Positions 7,112 through 14,608 are shown, counted from the first letter of the stretch. The stretch: 24,000 nt of DNA from CAYSWH01 sp964434775 (GCA_964434775.1 CAYSWH010000026.1:1-24000); one strand, 5' to 3'. A program made the numbers and translations. The notes: generated by a model from the letters alone, not told the origin.

Positions 7112-8003
7112 GCATAATTGCCTTTTTATAATTTCCCCATTCACACCTGTTGCTTTGTAGTATGTCAATATTTGACTTCATGAAGTCACTGGCCTCTTGG
7201 GTGGTCCAACCAATTTTTTTGAGATTGTTGGTAATTGTTTTATTGGGGTAGGCCAACAGTCCCTTGAGAGTATTTTTTGCTTCCAGTCTTTTTTGTGGAC
7301 TATACAGTAATTTTGACAGTAATTCTGAATGATTAGCGGACTCTGAATATAAGTTCTTTGGTGTTCCGGTGATTAAGACAGATTTTACTTTGGGCTGAGG
7401 AAAAAAAGCACTTGGTGGGATCTCGGTTACAATTTTGCAGTCCCAAAAGAGATTCATCCAGGCTCCAAAGAATTGAAATTTTGTGTCAGCTTTGGTAATT
7501 TTTTGAGCTACTTCTTTCTGGAGGATAACGGCAAAGGGGATTCGCGGGAAGTTGATAGCCAAATCCACCAAAATTCTGGAACCGACATTAAAGGGAAGGT
7601 TGGAAACAACCAAAAACGGTGCTTGCAAAAATTGGTTAATTTCCATTCTTTCTTTGGAAGTTAAATGTTCATTTTGTGCTATACTCCTTTGTTTTTCAGT
7701 CTCAGGCTTAAAGAAGTCAAGAACGTCTGCTTGGATTATTCGTAAGTTTGCCTTATTTTCAAATGACTGCCTGAGAAAACTAACCGATTCCTCGTCTATC
7801 TCCAAAGCCAAAATATTCCTTTCCAAAGACAATAGCCCTTGAGTCAAATCACCTTCTCCGGGACCGATTTCTAAAATTGCATAGTTTTTAAACTGATCGG
7901 CAAAATCACCTATTTTACTCAAAACCCGCTCTTTAATTTGATGATTAACTAGAAAGTTTTGTCCGAACTTCTTTTTGGCGGTTAAGGTAACTCTTTTATT
8001 CAT
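7071..8003 (-). CDS. rsmA: 16S rRNA (adenine-N6,N6)-dimethyltransferase RsmA/KsgA
   Basis: 310 residues. It dimethylates two adjacent adenines in the 3'-terminal helix 45 of 16S rRNA during small-subunit assembly. Features in order are KKFGQNFLVN (11-20), the SAM-binding AILEIGPGEGDLT (42-54), acidic ALEID (66-70), motif IV NLPF (135-138, in place of the more common NLPY), and PPSAFFPQPKVKSVL (196-210). An insertion of about 20 residues (101-124), rich in Glu/Lys, precedes motif IV. The C-terminal helical domain is complete. The start at 8003 fits the family N-terminus. It is divergent from the PrgI gene, and its tail overlaps the HD gene by 41 bases. Confidence 0.95.
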   Translation of the reverse strand: MNKRVTLTAKKKFGQNFLVNHQIKERVLSKIGDFADQFKNYAILEIGPGEGDLTQGLLSLERNILALEIDEESVSFLRQSFENKANLRIIQADVLDFFKPETEKQRSIAQNEHLTSKERMEINQFLQAPFLVVSNLPFNVGSRILVDLAINFPRIPFAVILQKEVAQKITKADTKFQFFGAWMNLFWDCKIVTEIPPSAFFPQPKVKSVLITGTPKNLYSESANHSELLSKLLYSPQKRLEAKNTLKGLLAYPNKTITNNLKKIGWTTQEASDFMKSNIDILQSNRCEWGNYKKAIMLIQKKMKDRRGCQ

Positions 8004-8033
8004 CCGTCAATAATTTGCTTTTTTTGTATTTCT

Positions 8034-8063
8034 TTGTCAAAATTAAGATAATTACTTTATAAG
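8034..8063 (+). promoter_or_regulatory. Promoter of the PrgI gene
   Basis: TTGTCA (8034-8039), 18 bases, TATAAG (8058-8063), both five of six. The next base makes TTGTCAA, so the complement reads TTGACA (8035-8040) toward rsmA, but only weak -10 matches follow on that side. Confidence 0.6.
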
Positions 8064-8087
8064 CAAACTTAGAAACACAGAACGTTC

Positions 8088-8765
8088 ATGCCAGTCTATC
8101 AAGTTCCTCAATTTTTGGATGCCGGTAATAAAATCTTGGGCCCGCTTAATGCCAGGCAGTTTATCTATACTCTAATCGGAATCGGGGTTAACTTTGGTTT
8201 GTATTCTCTAATTCAAAGACTTCTACCGGGAATTAGTTTTTATGCGGCCATTTTTTGCCTACCGACTATCGCTCTGTTCGGTTACTTGGCTTTTGGTAGT
8301 TTTAATGGACGAGATGCTGAAATCTATGTCCTCAAATTAATACTATACATACTTAAGCCAAGAGAAATGACCTACAGAAGGCTTCCGTATATTGACGATT
8401 TGAACAGACAGTTAAAGGAAGTTACTCATTTTAAAATCAATAAACGCTGGGAGGAAGCCACAAAAAGGAAAGAGGAGATTGAGAAGGATAAATATTATAA
8501 CTTTAATGCGGCCGATGCCGAAACGAAGGCCAAGAGAATAAGAGAACTGGGCTTGGCCATAGATAAAAGCTTTACAAATTCGCTGACACAAATAAAAAAA
8601 AGGGAGCTGGTTATCAAAGACAAGCAGAAACTTCTTAGCCGGAAAGACCAAAAGGAATCGAATTCAGACGTACTCCAAGTTAATGACCTTAATTATTCAT
8701 CGGAAAGCAGTTACCGTCAGGCTACTTCTCTCAATTATTTTGAAACAGATAAAAACCATGATTAG
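8088..8765 (+). CDS. PrgI-family membrane protein
   Basis: 225 residues. The N-terminus (VPQFLDAGNKILGPLNARQFIYTLIG) is characteristic of PrgI-family proteins, inner-membrane components found beside VirB4-like ATPases in Gram-positive and CPR type IV secretion-like systems. Two transmembrane segments lie at about 24-44 and 50-72, joined by a short loop. They are followed by YVLKLILYILKPREMTYRR and a long charged, helical C-terminal tail (105-225) that is longer than in many homologues. No VirB4, VirB6 or other secretion gene is nearby in this window, so the gene is solitary or its partners lie elsewhere. It has its own promoter at 8034-8063. Confidence 0.8.
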   Translation: MPVYQVPQFLDAGNKILGPLNARQFIYTLIGIGVNFGLYSLIQRLLPGISFYAAIFCLPTIALFGYLAFGSFNGRDAEIYVLKLILYILKPREMTYRRLPYIDDLNRQLKEVTHFKINKRWEEATKRKEEIEKDKYYNFNAADAETKAKRIRELGLAIDKSFTNSLTQIKKRELVIKDKQKLLSRKDQKESNSDVLQVNDLNYSSESSYRQATSLNYFETDKNHD

Positions 8766-8792
8766 GTCGAATAATCATTAAAAACATATTCC

Positions 8793-8821
8793 TTTACGTT
8801 AAGTCTTTTGTTTGGTATACT
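8793..8821 (+). promoter_or_regulatory. Promoter of the SPFH gene
   Basis: TTTACG (8793-8798), exactly 17 bases, TATACT (8816-8821, five of six). The ATG follows 32 bases later with no Shine-Dalgarno sequence. The same TTTAC/TATACT pair recurs at 9904-9932. Confidence 0.7.
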
Positions 8822-8853
8822 AATGGCAACAAATTATAATAACAAGTATTAAT

Positions 8854-9804
8854 ATGGCCACCTTGATAGCTCTAATCATTTTATCTTTCCCGTTTGTTCT
8901 TTTTTTCCTGCTAATTCTTTTGGTTTCCGGTTTTTTTATTGTTGAACAAAAGACCAATGCCATCGTAGAAAGGTTTGGGAAATTTAATCGTATTTCCAAG
9001 CCCGGACTTAACTGGAAAATTCCGATTATTGATCGGGTAGCCGGCAGATTAAGCCTTAGAGTAAGGCAACTGGATGTTCAAGTAGAGACTAAAACATATG
9101 ACAATGTCTTTATTCAAATGGTTGTTTCAGTACAATTTTATGTGCTGCAAAATAGAGTTTACGAAGCTTTTTATTCATTGGATAATCCGGAAAATCAAAT
9201 CCGTTCATATATTTTTGATGTAGTCAGAGCTCGAGTACCAAAAATTAAATTGGATGATGTTTTTGAAAAAAAAGATGATATTGCGGTCGCCGTAAAAGAT
9301 GAACTGGCTCAAGTTATGGATGATTTTGGTTACGGTATTACAAAAACCCTAGTAACTGATATTGACCCTGATCCCCAAGTAAAAAGTGCCATGAATCAAA
9401 TTAATGCTGCTCAAAGACAAAAAGTCGCTGCTATTGAAAAAGGAGAAGCCGAGAAAATTATGATGGTCAAAGCAGCAGAAGCAGAAGCTGAAAGCAAGGC
9501 TTTACAAGGAAAAGGAGTCGCCGATCAAAGAAAAGCCATCATTGACGGTCTTAGAGAGTCTGTAGGTGAATTTCAAAGAGATATCTCCGGAATCAATGCT
9601 CAAGATGCCATGAATCTAGTGATTATTACTCAATATTTTGATACCCTCAAAGACATTGGTAACTCTTCCAAAGCTAATACAATCCTCATACCCCATTCTC
9701 CCAATAGTGTTAACGACATTTCCAATCAAATAAGGGAGGCTATGATTACCGCTAACGAAGTAAGCAAATCTGCTAAAGACTTGGGGCTTGAAGAAGAACA
9801 ATAG
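8854..9804 (+). CDS. SPFH/band 7 (stomatin/HIR-like) membrane protein
   Basis: 316 residues. One N-terminal membrane segment (about 5-30) leads into a band 7 domain (about 28-190) with VERFGKFNRISKPGLNWKIP and RLSLRVRQLDVQVETKTYDN. A helical, Ala/Glu-rich region follows (about 185-235: KGEAEKIMMVKAAEAEAESKA), as in stomatins, flotillins and hypersensitive-induced-reaction-like proteins. Such proteins oligomerise at the membrane and organise microdomains or regulate membrane proteases. No partner protease such as NfeD or FtsH is adjacent, so the client is unknown. The next plus-strand genes are also membrane proteins. Start: a single ATG, 32 bases after a good promoter. Confidence 0.93.
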   Translation: MATLIALIILSFPFVLFFLLILLVSGFFIVEQKTNAIVERFGKFNRISKPGLNWKIPIIDRVAGRLSLRVRQLDVQVETKTYDNVFIQMVVSVQFYVLQNRVYEAFYSLDNPENQIRSYIFDVVRARVPKIKLDDVFEKKDDIAVAVKDELAQVMDDFGYGITKTLVTDIDPDPQVKSAMNQINAAQRQKVAAIEKGEAEKIMMVKAAEAEAESKALQGKGVADQRKAIIDGLRESVGEFQRDISGINAQDAMNLVIITQYFDTLKDIGNSSKANTILIPHSPNSVNDISNQIREAMITANEVSKSAKDLGLEEEQ

Positions 9805-9903
9805 TCTTTAATTCAACAAAATTCCAAGATCAACTATATTAAGTAAAAACTTGCATCTTGATTTAACCGCCCAAATCAATTTTAGCCGCTATAAAGAAAA
9901 CTG

Positions 9904-9932
9904 TTTACAAAATGGATTATTGTTTGTATACT
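9904..9932 (+). promoter_or_regulatory. Promoter of the small one-TM gene
   Basis: TTTACA (9904-9909, five of six), 17 bases, TATACT (9927-9932, five of six). AAGGAG follows at 9941-9946. The position shows that the earlier in-frame ATG at 9912 is not the start and that translation begins at 9963. Confidence 0.75.
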
Positions 9933-9962
9933 TTTAATAGAAGGAGAATAAACACAAACAAT

Positions 9963-10373
9963 ATGGCTAAAAAGGTAAGAAAAAACAAACAAACAAACAC
10001 AAAAAAACAAATTCAAGAAGAAAACGGTTTTCACTATGGAGACAGCGGTTTTCAGATTGAAACTGTCAGCCCGGCTTTTAAAGACAAAAGTGATATAAAA
10101 AATAACCTGCAATCAATGGGTTTACTCAAGAGTAAAGGCATAAAAAACCTTGGTATTCTGCTGCTCTTTGGAGTTATTTTAGGCGGTCTTGTAGGTGCTT
10201 TCCAACAAGCAACGTCCGGAGATAATTCAAATGCTTCCGCAAAAAGTCCTGACACCGAAGCTATCGATCTTCAAACAGGCTATCCTGTAGAAGACCTCTA
10301 CGAAATTGAGAAAGAGAGAGAGAATGAGCCGGCTCAACCTGAAAGGGAAAGCGTTGAAATTATCTTAGAATAG
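9963..10373 (+). CDS. Small single-TM hypothetical protein
   Basis: 136 residues from the ATG at 9963. An in-frame ATG at 9912 lies upstream of the predicted -10 and is rejected. A basic N-terminus (MAKKVRKNKQTNTKKQ) and a polar region precede one transmembrane helix, about 61-80 (LGILLLFGVILGGLVGAF). The remaining tail is acidic and Pro/Glu-rich (about 82-136), probably extracytoplasmic or disordered. AAGGAG lies 16 bases before the ATG, rather far, but it is one of the few Shine-Dalgarno-like sequences in the window. No family is recognised. It stands between the SPFH and DUF389 genes and may be co-transcribed with DUF389 (56-base gap). Confidence 0.7.
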   Translation: MAKKVRKNKQTNTKKQIQEENGFHYGDSGFQIETVSPAFKDKSDIKNNLQSMGLLKSKGIKNLGILLLFGVILGGLVGAFQQATSGDNSNASAKSPDTEAIDLQTGYPVEDLYEIEKERENEPAQPERESVEIILE

Positions 10374-10429
10374 ATAAGCAAAATTGCTGAAGCCTGACCA
10401 GGCATTATAAAGTTAAACTTCAAACCGGC

Positions 10430-12010
10430 ATGTCCTTGTTTAAAAGACTTCTTTTTATAAATGATATCGAGCAAGTCCACGAAAAAAAGACTATCGAAAA
10501 AATCAACCAAAACACCCGGTTTTCTTTAAGTTACATAATTCTACTAATCAGCTCGACAGTAGTAACTACTTTGGGTCTTTTAATGAATTCTTCGCCTGCA
10601 GTCATTGGAGGAATGATTATTTCTCCGCTTATGTGGCCATTGATGAAAATTGCCATAGGTATTTCCTATAACAAAAGGTCTTATCTTAGAGAGGCCCTTA
10701 CTCTTTTATTTTTTTCAATCATCCTAACTTTAGGAAGCTCTTTTTTTATTGCTCTGCTCTCGCCTATTAAATTAATTAATGATGAAATTCTATTACGAAC
10801 AAATCCAAATTTTATCGACCTGATAATAGCTCTAGGAGGAGGTTCAGTGGCAGCCTTAGGTATGATTCAACCAAGAATTTCCGAGAGTTTAGCTGGTGTA
10901 GCCATCGCTACGGCTTTAATGCCTCCTGTTTGTGTAAGTGCTATTGGTCTGGCACTTGGAAATTACGAAATATCTATTGGCGGATTTATTTTATTTGCCG
11001 CTAATGTAATAGCCATAATCTTTATAAGTACTCTTATTTTTACGTTGGTAGGCATTAAAAGAGAAGGTGAACCGGTTTTTAAAAGTAGAGGTATTATCTT
11101 TATTACCTCCATGTTAATTCTCACCGCCATTCCGTTATTTTTCTTTATGAGAAACTACGCCTTTAGAAATGTGGCATATGATAGAGTTCAGGCGGCCTTA
11201 GTAGATAACTTAGAGGAAATATCACCCTCCATTGCGGTTGACAATATCCAAACCAAGTTTGTGAAAAAAAATAACCAAGAGGTGGTTGACGTGGAAGCAG
11301 ATGTAAGACTCCCAAATGACCTTTCTCTAAACTATCAACAACAACAAATCCTTAAGAATGACTTGGAAAATGTGCTGGAAAAGCCGGTCGACCTAAAGTT
11401 AAATTTATCACCCACTATTTCAATAATCACGGAAGAAGATATCCAAAAACAAGATTTTAAGACTCAGTTAAAAGACACTATAGTTAATGAAATCGAAAAA
11501 ATTGATGATAGTTTTAGTATAGAAACACTGGAAATTACTAACCTGGAAGAACAAAACAAAAAAGGATGGCAGGCTTCTTTGGTAGTTTACAGCGACCCCT
11601 CGGTAGTCTTTACAAGCAAGCAAAAACACGATTTGGAAAGTTTAATTGAAGATAATTACGGTCAAAAGGTTAATATTAATGTAAAAATAATTCCAATTGT
11701 ACAGCTTAAAACCGAAGATGATATTGAAAGCCAGGAATTAAGAAAGAGAATAGAATCCACTGTCAAACAGGCCTTTTCAGGATTAGGCGAAGAAGTAGAG
11801 GTTTCCTCTGTAGAAGTTGAAGAGATTAGCACCGAAATCAAAGATGAAAGCAACCAAATTAATGTAAGAGTAGAGATAAAAATTCCAAATGCTGAAGATC
11901 TCAAACAAACTGACTTAAACTTTATAAAAAATATCTTAAATAACGAGTTCAAAGATAAAAAGATCAGATTGTACTTAACAGTGATTGAAAAACAAACGCT
12001 CAATTTTTAG
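10430..12010 (+). CDS. DUF389 membrane protein with triplicated C-terminal domain
   Basis: 526 residues. The N-terminal half is the DUF389 (TIGR00341-type) membrane domain, with about six to seven hydrophobic segments between 31 and 240. Conserved stretches are SSPAVIGGMIISPLMWPLM (54-72) and SLAGVAIATALMPP (153-166). Function in the family is not established. The C-terminal half (252-521) is soluble and contains three similar units of about 80-85 residues (252-332, 342-426, 436-521). Each unit has a helix, a beta strand with Glu/Val alternation, a second helix and a final hydrophobic strand (LKLNLSPTISI, VNINVKIIPIVQL, IRLYLTVIEKQTL). The tail overlaps the convergent recX by 11 bases. Confidence 0.85.
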   Translation: MSLFKRLLFINDIEQVHEKKTIEKINQNTRFSLSYIILLISSTVVTTLGLLMNSSPAVIGGMIISPLMWPLMKIAIGISYNKRSYLREALTLLFFSIILTLGSSFFIALLSPIKLINDEILLRTNPNFIDLIIALGGGSVAALGMIQPRISESLAGVAIATALMPPVCVSAIGLALGNYEISIGGFILFAANVIAIIFISTLIFTLVGIKREGEPVFKSRGIIFITSMLILTAIPLFFFMRNYAFRNVAYDRVQAALVDNLEEISPSIAVDNIQTKFVKKNNQEVVDVEADVRLPNDLSLNYQQQQILKNDLENVLEKPVDLKLNLSPTISIITEEDIQKQDFKTQLKDTIVNEIEKIDDSFSIETLEITNLEEQNKKGWQASLVVYSDPSVVFTSKQKHDLESLIEDNYGQKVNINVKIIPIVQLKTEDDIESQELRKRIESTVKQAFSGLGEEVEVSSVEVEEISTEIKDESNQINVRVEIKIPNAEDLKQTDLNFIKNILNNEFKDKKIRLYLTVIEKQTLNF

Positions 12011-12452
12011 GATCACAAGACCATTCTTGTAATATTCGGTAAGGGTCGGTAAAACCTTGCCTCCCTAGAAAAGCCAAAACTTTTTGCTTGGTTCTAAAAT
12101 CCAAACTATTCCAATTCTCAATATGATATTTCTTTTCGAGCTTTTTTTGGATATTCTTATCAACTTTTTCCGTCACATTTGCAAGTAACCCTAAAAATAA
12201 CTCCTCCGGAATTTTTCTTTGTCTTAGCTTCTGCTGTAACCAGGCCGGTCCTTTTTGACCCTGATATTTGTAGATTATGTTTTCACCTAAGCGCTTATCA
12301 TCGATTATCTTTTTTTCTTCTAAATATGAGATAACCTCCAAAGACTCATTTTCTTCAAAACCTTTGACATATGCTTTATTTAAAAGCTCCTCTTTGCTAT
12401 AATCTTTTCCGGTCAATAAATCCAAGAAATATCTATGAATCCGAGAGTTCAT
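12000..12452 (-). CDS. recX: RecX-family regulatory protein
   Basis: 150 residues, typical of RecX, a helical-repeat protein that caps and inhibits RecA filaments. YFLDLLTGKDYSKEELLNKAYVKGFEE (8-34), LEEKKIIDDKRLGENIIYKY (44-63), KGPAWLQQKLRQRKIPEE (67-84) and FLGRQGF (128-134) match the family repeat pattern. recA is not adjacent. The gene lies 3 bases after the glycosyltransferase stop on the same strand and is probably translated from a shared message. The stop is TGA, one of the in-window cases showing that TGA is a stop here. Its 3' end overlaps DUF389 by 11 bases. Confidence 0.85.
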   Translation of the reverse strand: MNSRIHRYFLDLLTGKDYSKEELLNKAYVKGFEENESLEVISYLEEKKIIDDKRLGENIIYKYQGQKGPAWLQQKLRQRKIPEELFLGLLANVTEKVDKNIQKKLEKKYHIENWNSLDFRTKQKVLAFLGRQGFTDPYRILQEWSCDPKN

Positions 12453-12455
12453 GTC

Positions 12456-13616
12456 CTAATTATTTACTAATTCTCTAAAAGTCTTTTCAAAAGTATCTTC
12501 TGAAAACTTGTAAGCACTCTTTCTAATTTCATCCTCATTCCAATCTTTCTTTTTTTCAAATTCCAAAATTGCATTTTTAAAACTTTCTTTGTTTTGCTCT
12601 GAAGAAAAAACTCCGTTAACTCCTTCGCTCAAATATTCCAAAGCACCACCGGCTTTATACATTATAAGAGGAGTTCCACTTGCTAAAACTTCCACAGGTG
12701 CAATACCAAAATCTTCTTTACCGGGGAAAATAAAACCCTTGCAGCCAGACAAAAGATCTCGAATTTTCTCGTCCGACACCCTCCCCGTAAATGTTATCAA
12801 ACCTTTAGCCTCCGGTTTATTATTTTCAAACTCCCGAACTTTCTTTTTAAGTTTATTGGTTTCTCCTTCAAACCCCGACTCTCCGGCAATTATTAGTTTG
12901 CGATTCAACTCTAGACAAGAATCAATAGCTAAATCCAAACGTTTATGAAAACTAATTCTCCCAAAATATAGGTAGTAAGGCTTATTTTGCTCACACTTTC
13001 TTACTACTTCTGAAAACTTTTTTATGTTAATAGGAGGGTAGATGACACCGGATTCAGTTTGATATACTTTCTTAATTAATGATTGAATATACTTGGAATT
13101 CCCGTACCATTGACAACCGGCTTGATTAAGCCTTTTTACGGCCCCTAAATCAACCCTTCTAAGCATTGGTTTAATAAAAGGAATTATCAATCTATATACA
13201 GGATTTAAAGAAGCATGATCGGTCTCCGTAGTTAAATTATACAAAAATCTTGTTGGTGTATTGCAATAGTGGATTATTTTTTTACATCTTTGTGGTTTTA
13301 CGTTTTTACCACAATAAGTAGATGAATAGATGACTACGTCATAATCTGAAACTTTTAAGAGATTCATTACTAAAGGGTAAAGCCAGAAAAAATGTTTGAA
13401 GTTTTTCTTGAAAACGGGCAAGAATCTTTGAAGGAAACTTGTTCTAATTCTCCCTTCAGTACCCGCCCTGGCATAATAAGGAGAATGTAAAAATTTTTCC
13501 GGAGTGAATATTGATGTATATAGATGAGCCTCAGGAAATATCTCCAGCCATTTTTCTACAACCTTTTCCGCACCTCCGAACTGATGCAAGTAATCGTGGA
13601 CAATAGCAACTCTCAT
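12456..13616 (-). CDS. GT-B glycosyltransferase (family 4 type)
   Basis: 386 residues. The N-terminal Rossmann half begins MRVAIVHDYLHQFGGAEKVVEKWLEIFP, with the Gly-Gly-Ala-Glu acceptor-side motif of GT4 enzymes. The C-terminal half has YLYFGRISFHKRLDLAIDS (215-233; R220 and K225 are likely diphosphate contacts) and the EDFGIAPVE motif (E301-x7-E309) that binds the sugar nucleotide. It probably transfers a hexose such as mannose onto a lipid or polysaccharide acceptor at the inner membrane face, but donor and acceptor cannot be read from sequence. recX follows after 3 bases. Confidence 0.9.
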   Translation of the reverse strand: MRVAIVHDYLHQFGGAEKVVEKWLEIFPEAHLYTSIFTPEKFLHSPYYARAGTEGRIRTSFLQRFLPVFKKNFKHFFWLYPLVMNLLKVSDYDVVIYSSTYCGKNVKPQRCKKIIHYCNTPTRFLYNLTTETDHASLNPVYRLIIPFIKPMLRRVDLGAVKRLNQAGCQWYGNSKYIQSLIKKVYQTESGVIYPPINIKKFSEVVRKCEQNKPYYLYFGRISFHKRLDLAIDSCLELNRKLIIAGESGFEGETNKLKKKVREFENNKPEAKGLITFTGRVSDEKIRDLLSGCKGFIFPGKEDFGIAPVEVLASGTPLIMYKAGGALEYLSEGVNGVFSSEQNKESFKNAILEFEKKKDWNEDEIRKSAYKFSEDTFEKTFRELVNN

Positions 13617-13646
13617 CTCATTTTAACTATATTTTTATCAAGAAAT

Positions 13647-13675
13647 TATTTACTTAAATGCCCTTAATATGTCAA
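13647..13675 (-). promoter_or_regulatory. Weak promoter candidate for the glycosyltransferase
   Basis: On the minus strand, TTGACA (13670-13675), 17 bases, TAAATA (13647-13652). The -35 is perfect and the -10 is three of six. It lies about 30 bases before the ATG, and nothing better was seen in the 273-base gap. Confidence 0.4.
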
Positions 13676-13858
13676 ATTCTTAAAGCCTGTAGTAATCCCG
13701 TGTTGATTTTTTCCTTCTCACCTTAAGCAAGGAATCATTATAATTAAATCCAAGAAAAGAGCTTAAAGCATGTAATTTGCTTGACTAAACCCAACCTACC
13801 TTATCTACTTTACCCTATTGATTTACCATACAAAATAATAACATTAATAAAAGTCAGA

Positions 13859-13885
13859 TAAAAGGAATCCATTCTCGCAATTCCT
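13859..13885 (-). terminator. Weak terminator of the one-TM gene
   Basis: On the minus strand, AGGAAT (13880-13885) pairs with ATTCCT (13863-13868), followed by TTTAT. It begins 5 bases after the stop of the gene at 13890-14381. The stem is short and the T run interrupted. Confidence 0.35.
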
Positions 13886-13889
13886 GAAT

Positions 13890-14381
13890 TTAGTCTCCCT
13901 CACAATCAGTTTTTAATATAACAGTTATCTCTGATTGATTTAATTGGGTTTTTTTGTTGGCCAACATATTACCATGATCGTCCTTTATTATTATGTTAGC
14001 CATGCCTTTCATATGAATTTCCCTTATAAAAGGAGTGGTGAAGGTATTTCCTTGTTCATCTACAGATAGAATGTAATTGATCTTTGATCCATCCTCGGAC
14101 AAGCTCTGGATTTCCGTGAGATAATTCCTCTCTTCTCCCGTTCCTTGACAAAATGCTTTTACAGACAGGGTTGTTATATTATCAGCACTGGCGAACATAC
14201 CGCTTTCACTAATAAAGGCATATGAACCAATACCGCCTGCCGTAACCAACAAAGCAAATATAGCGAATAATGCAGAAATTCTTTTCTTTCCAATCCTTTC
14301 AATTAATTTACCCTTCCGGCTTTTAAGGATTGTCCGGCCCACCTTTCCTTTTAGAAAATTACTGGATTTTTTATTGGACAT
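13890..14381 (-). CDS. Single-TM hypothetical extracytoplasmic protein
   Basis: 163 residues, no recognised family. The N-terminus (1-34) is strongly basic (KSSNFLKGKVGRTILKSRKGK), followed by one transmembrane helix (about 36-58: SALFAIFALLVTAGGIGSYAF). A beta-rich extracytoplasmic domain runs to the end. Two cysteines (about C78 and C160) flank this domain and could form a disulfide. It is monocistronic, with a strong promoter at 14412-14440 and a weak terminator just after the stop. It is divergent from the attenuator-controlled DAHP-synthase-like gene, but nothing links them functionally. Confidence 0.7.
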   Translation of the reverse strand: MSNKKSSNFLKGKVGRTILKSRKGKLIERIGKKRISALFAIFALLVTAGGIGSYAFISESGMFASADNITTLSVKAFCQGTGEERNYLTEIQSLSEDGSKINYILSVDEQGNTFTTPFIREIHMKGMANIIIKDDHGNMLANKKTQLNQSEITVILKTDCEGD

Positions 14382-14411
14382 TTCATTTATACTTTTATTT
14401 TTAATATTATA

Positions 14412-14440
14412 ATTATAATTTAAATTTTCTTCATTGACAA
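14412..14440 (-). promoter_or_regulatory. Promoter of the one-TM gene
   Basis: On the minus strand, TTGTCA (14435-14440), 17 bases, then a perfect TATAAT (14412-14417). The gene starts 31 bases further on. The same heptamer reads TTGACA on the plus strand at 14434-14439. Confidence 0.75.
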
Positions 14441-14452
14441 AAACAATTTACG

Positions 14453-14481
14453 TTGACAATAAGCAGAAAAATATTTATTCA
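14453..14481 (+). promoter_or_regulatory. Promoter candidate for the attenuator transcript
   Basis: TTGACA (14453-14458) is perfect. At 17 bases the -10 would be TATTCA (14476-14481), which matches only three of six. It is the best plus-strand option before the leader peptide at 14488. A leader this close to the start site would have a very short untranslated region. Confidence 0.4.
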
Positions 14482-14487
14482 TAGAGT

Positions 14488-14553
14488 ATGAAAGTTTTGC
14501 TTAGAAATTACATTTGGAACTTCTTCTATTTTACTCCGGGATTCGGGGTGTAG
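14488..14553 (+). CDS. Aromatic-rich attenuator leader peptide
   Basis: A 21-codon frame (ATG 14488, TAG 14551-14553) beginning MKVLLRNYIWNFFYF. Seven of 21 residues are aromatic: Tyr8, Trp10, Phe12, Phe13, Tyr14, Phe15 and Phe19, six of them within eight codons. This is the composition of leader peptides in ribosome-mediated attenuators such as pheA, pheST and trp. It lies on the same strand as, and just upstream of, a DAHP-synthase-like gene, the first step of aromatic biosynthesis. The codons for Phe12-Phe15 end one base before the first attenuator stem. No good Shine-Dalgarno sequence is present, as for most genes here. Translation is inferred. The peptide itself probably has no function beyond ribosome stalling. 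Confidence 0.75.
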   Translation: MKVLLRNYIWNFFYFTPGFGV

Positions 14554-14608
14554 TTTCTAATTGAATTTTTCAGTTCAACTACCCCCTTGCAAAAGGGGGA
14601 TTTTTTTT
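14533..14608 (+). promoter_or_regulatory. Transcription attenuator of the DAHP-synthase-like gene
   Basis: Three mutually exclusive stems can be drawn. 1:2 (pause) is ACTCCG (14533-14538) with CGGGGT (14544-14549). 2:3 (antiterminator) is GGGG-U-GTAGTT (14545-14555, one bulged base) with AACTACCCC (from 14577), ten pairs. 3:4 is the terminator, CCCCCTT with AAGGGGG plus eight T. Strand 2 includes the leader stop codon, and strand 3 overlaps the 5' terminator arm. A ribosome stalled on the aromatic codons would block strand 1 and let 2:3 form, so transcription continues. A ribosome reaching the stop covers strand 2, so the terminator forms. An ATTGAA/TTCAGT helix inside the 2:3 loop would stabilise it further. 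Confidence 0.75.
14582..14608 (+). terminator. Intrinsic terminator (attenuator 3:4 stem)
   Basis: CCCCCTT (14582-14588), GCAA loop, AAGGGGG (14593-14599), then A and eight T. It ends 19 bases before the ATG at 14628. There is no plus-strand gene upstream for it to serve, apart from the leader peptide. Confidence 0.92.

Noticed and set aside
9912..9962. N-terminal extension of the small one-TM protein
   Set aside because: The ATG at 9912 lies upstream of the predicted -10 (9927-9932) and cannot be in the transcript if that promoter is right.
10392..10403. GCCTG-AC-CAGGC hairpin before the DUF389 gene as a terminator
   Set aside because: No T tract follows. It shares a 10-mer with the 3081-3090 hairpin, but a match of that length is expected by chance in 24 kb.
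12000..12002. Possible UGA recoding as in some CPR lineages
   Set aside because: recX ends at TGA at the normal family length, and the recognised genes have no in-frame TGA, so the standard bacterial code fits.
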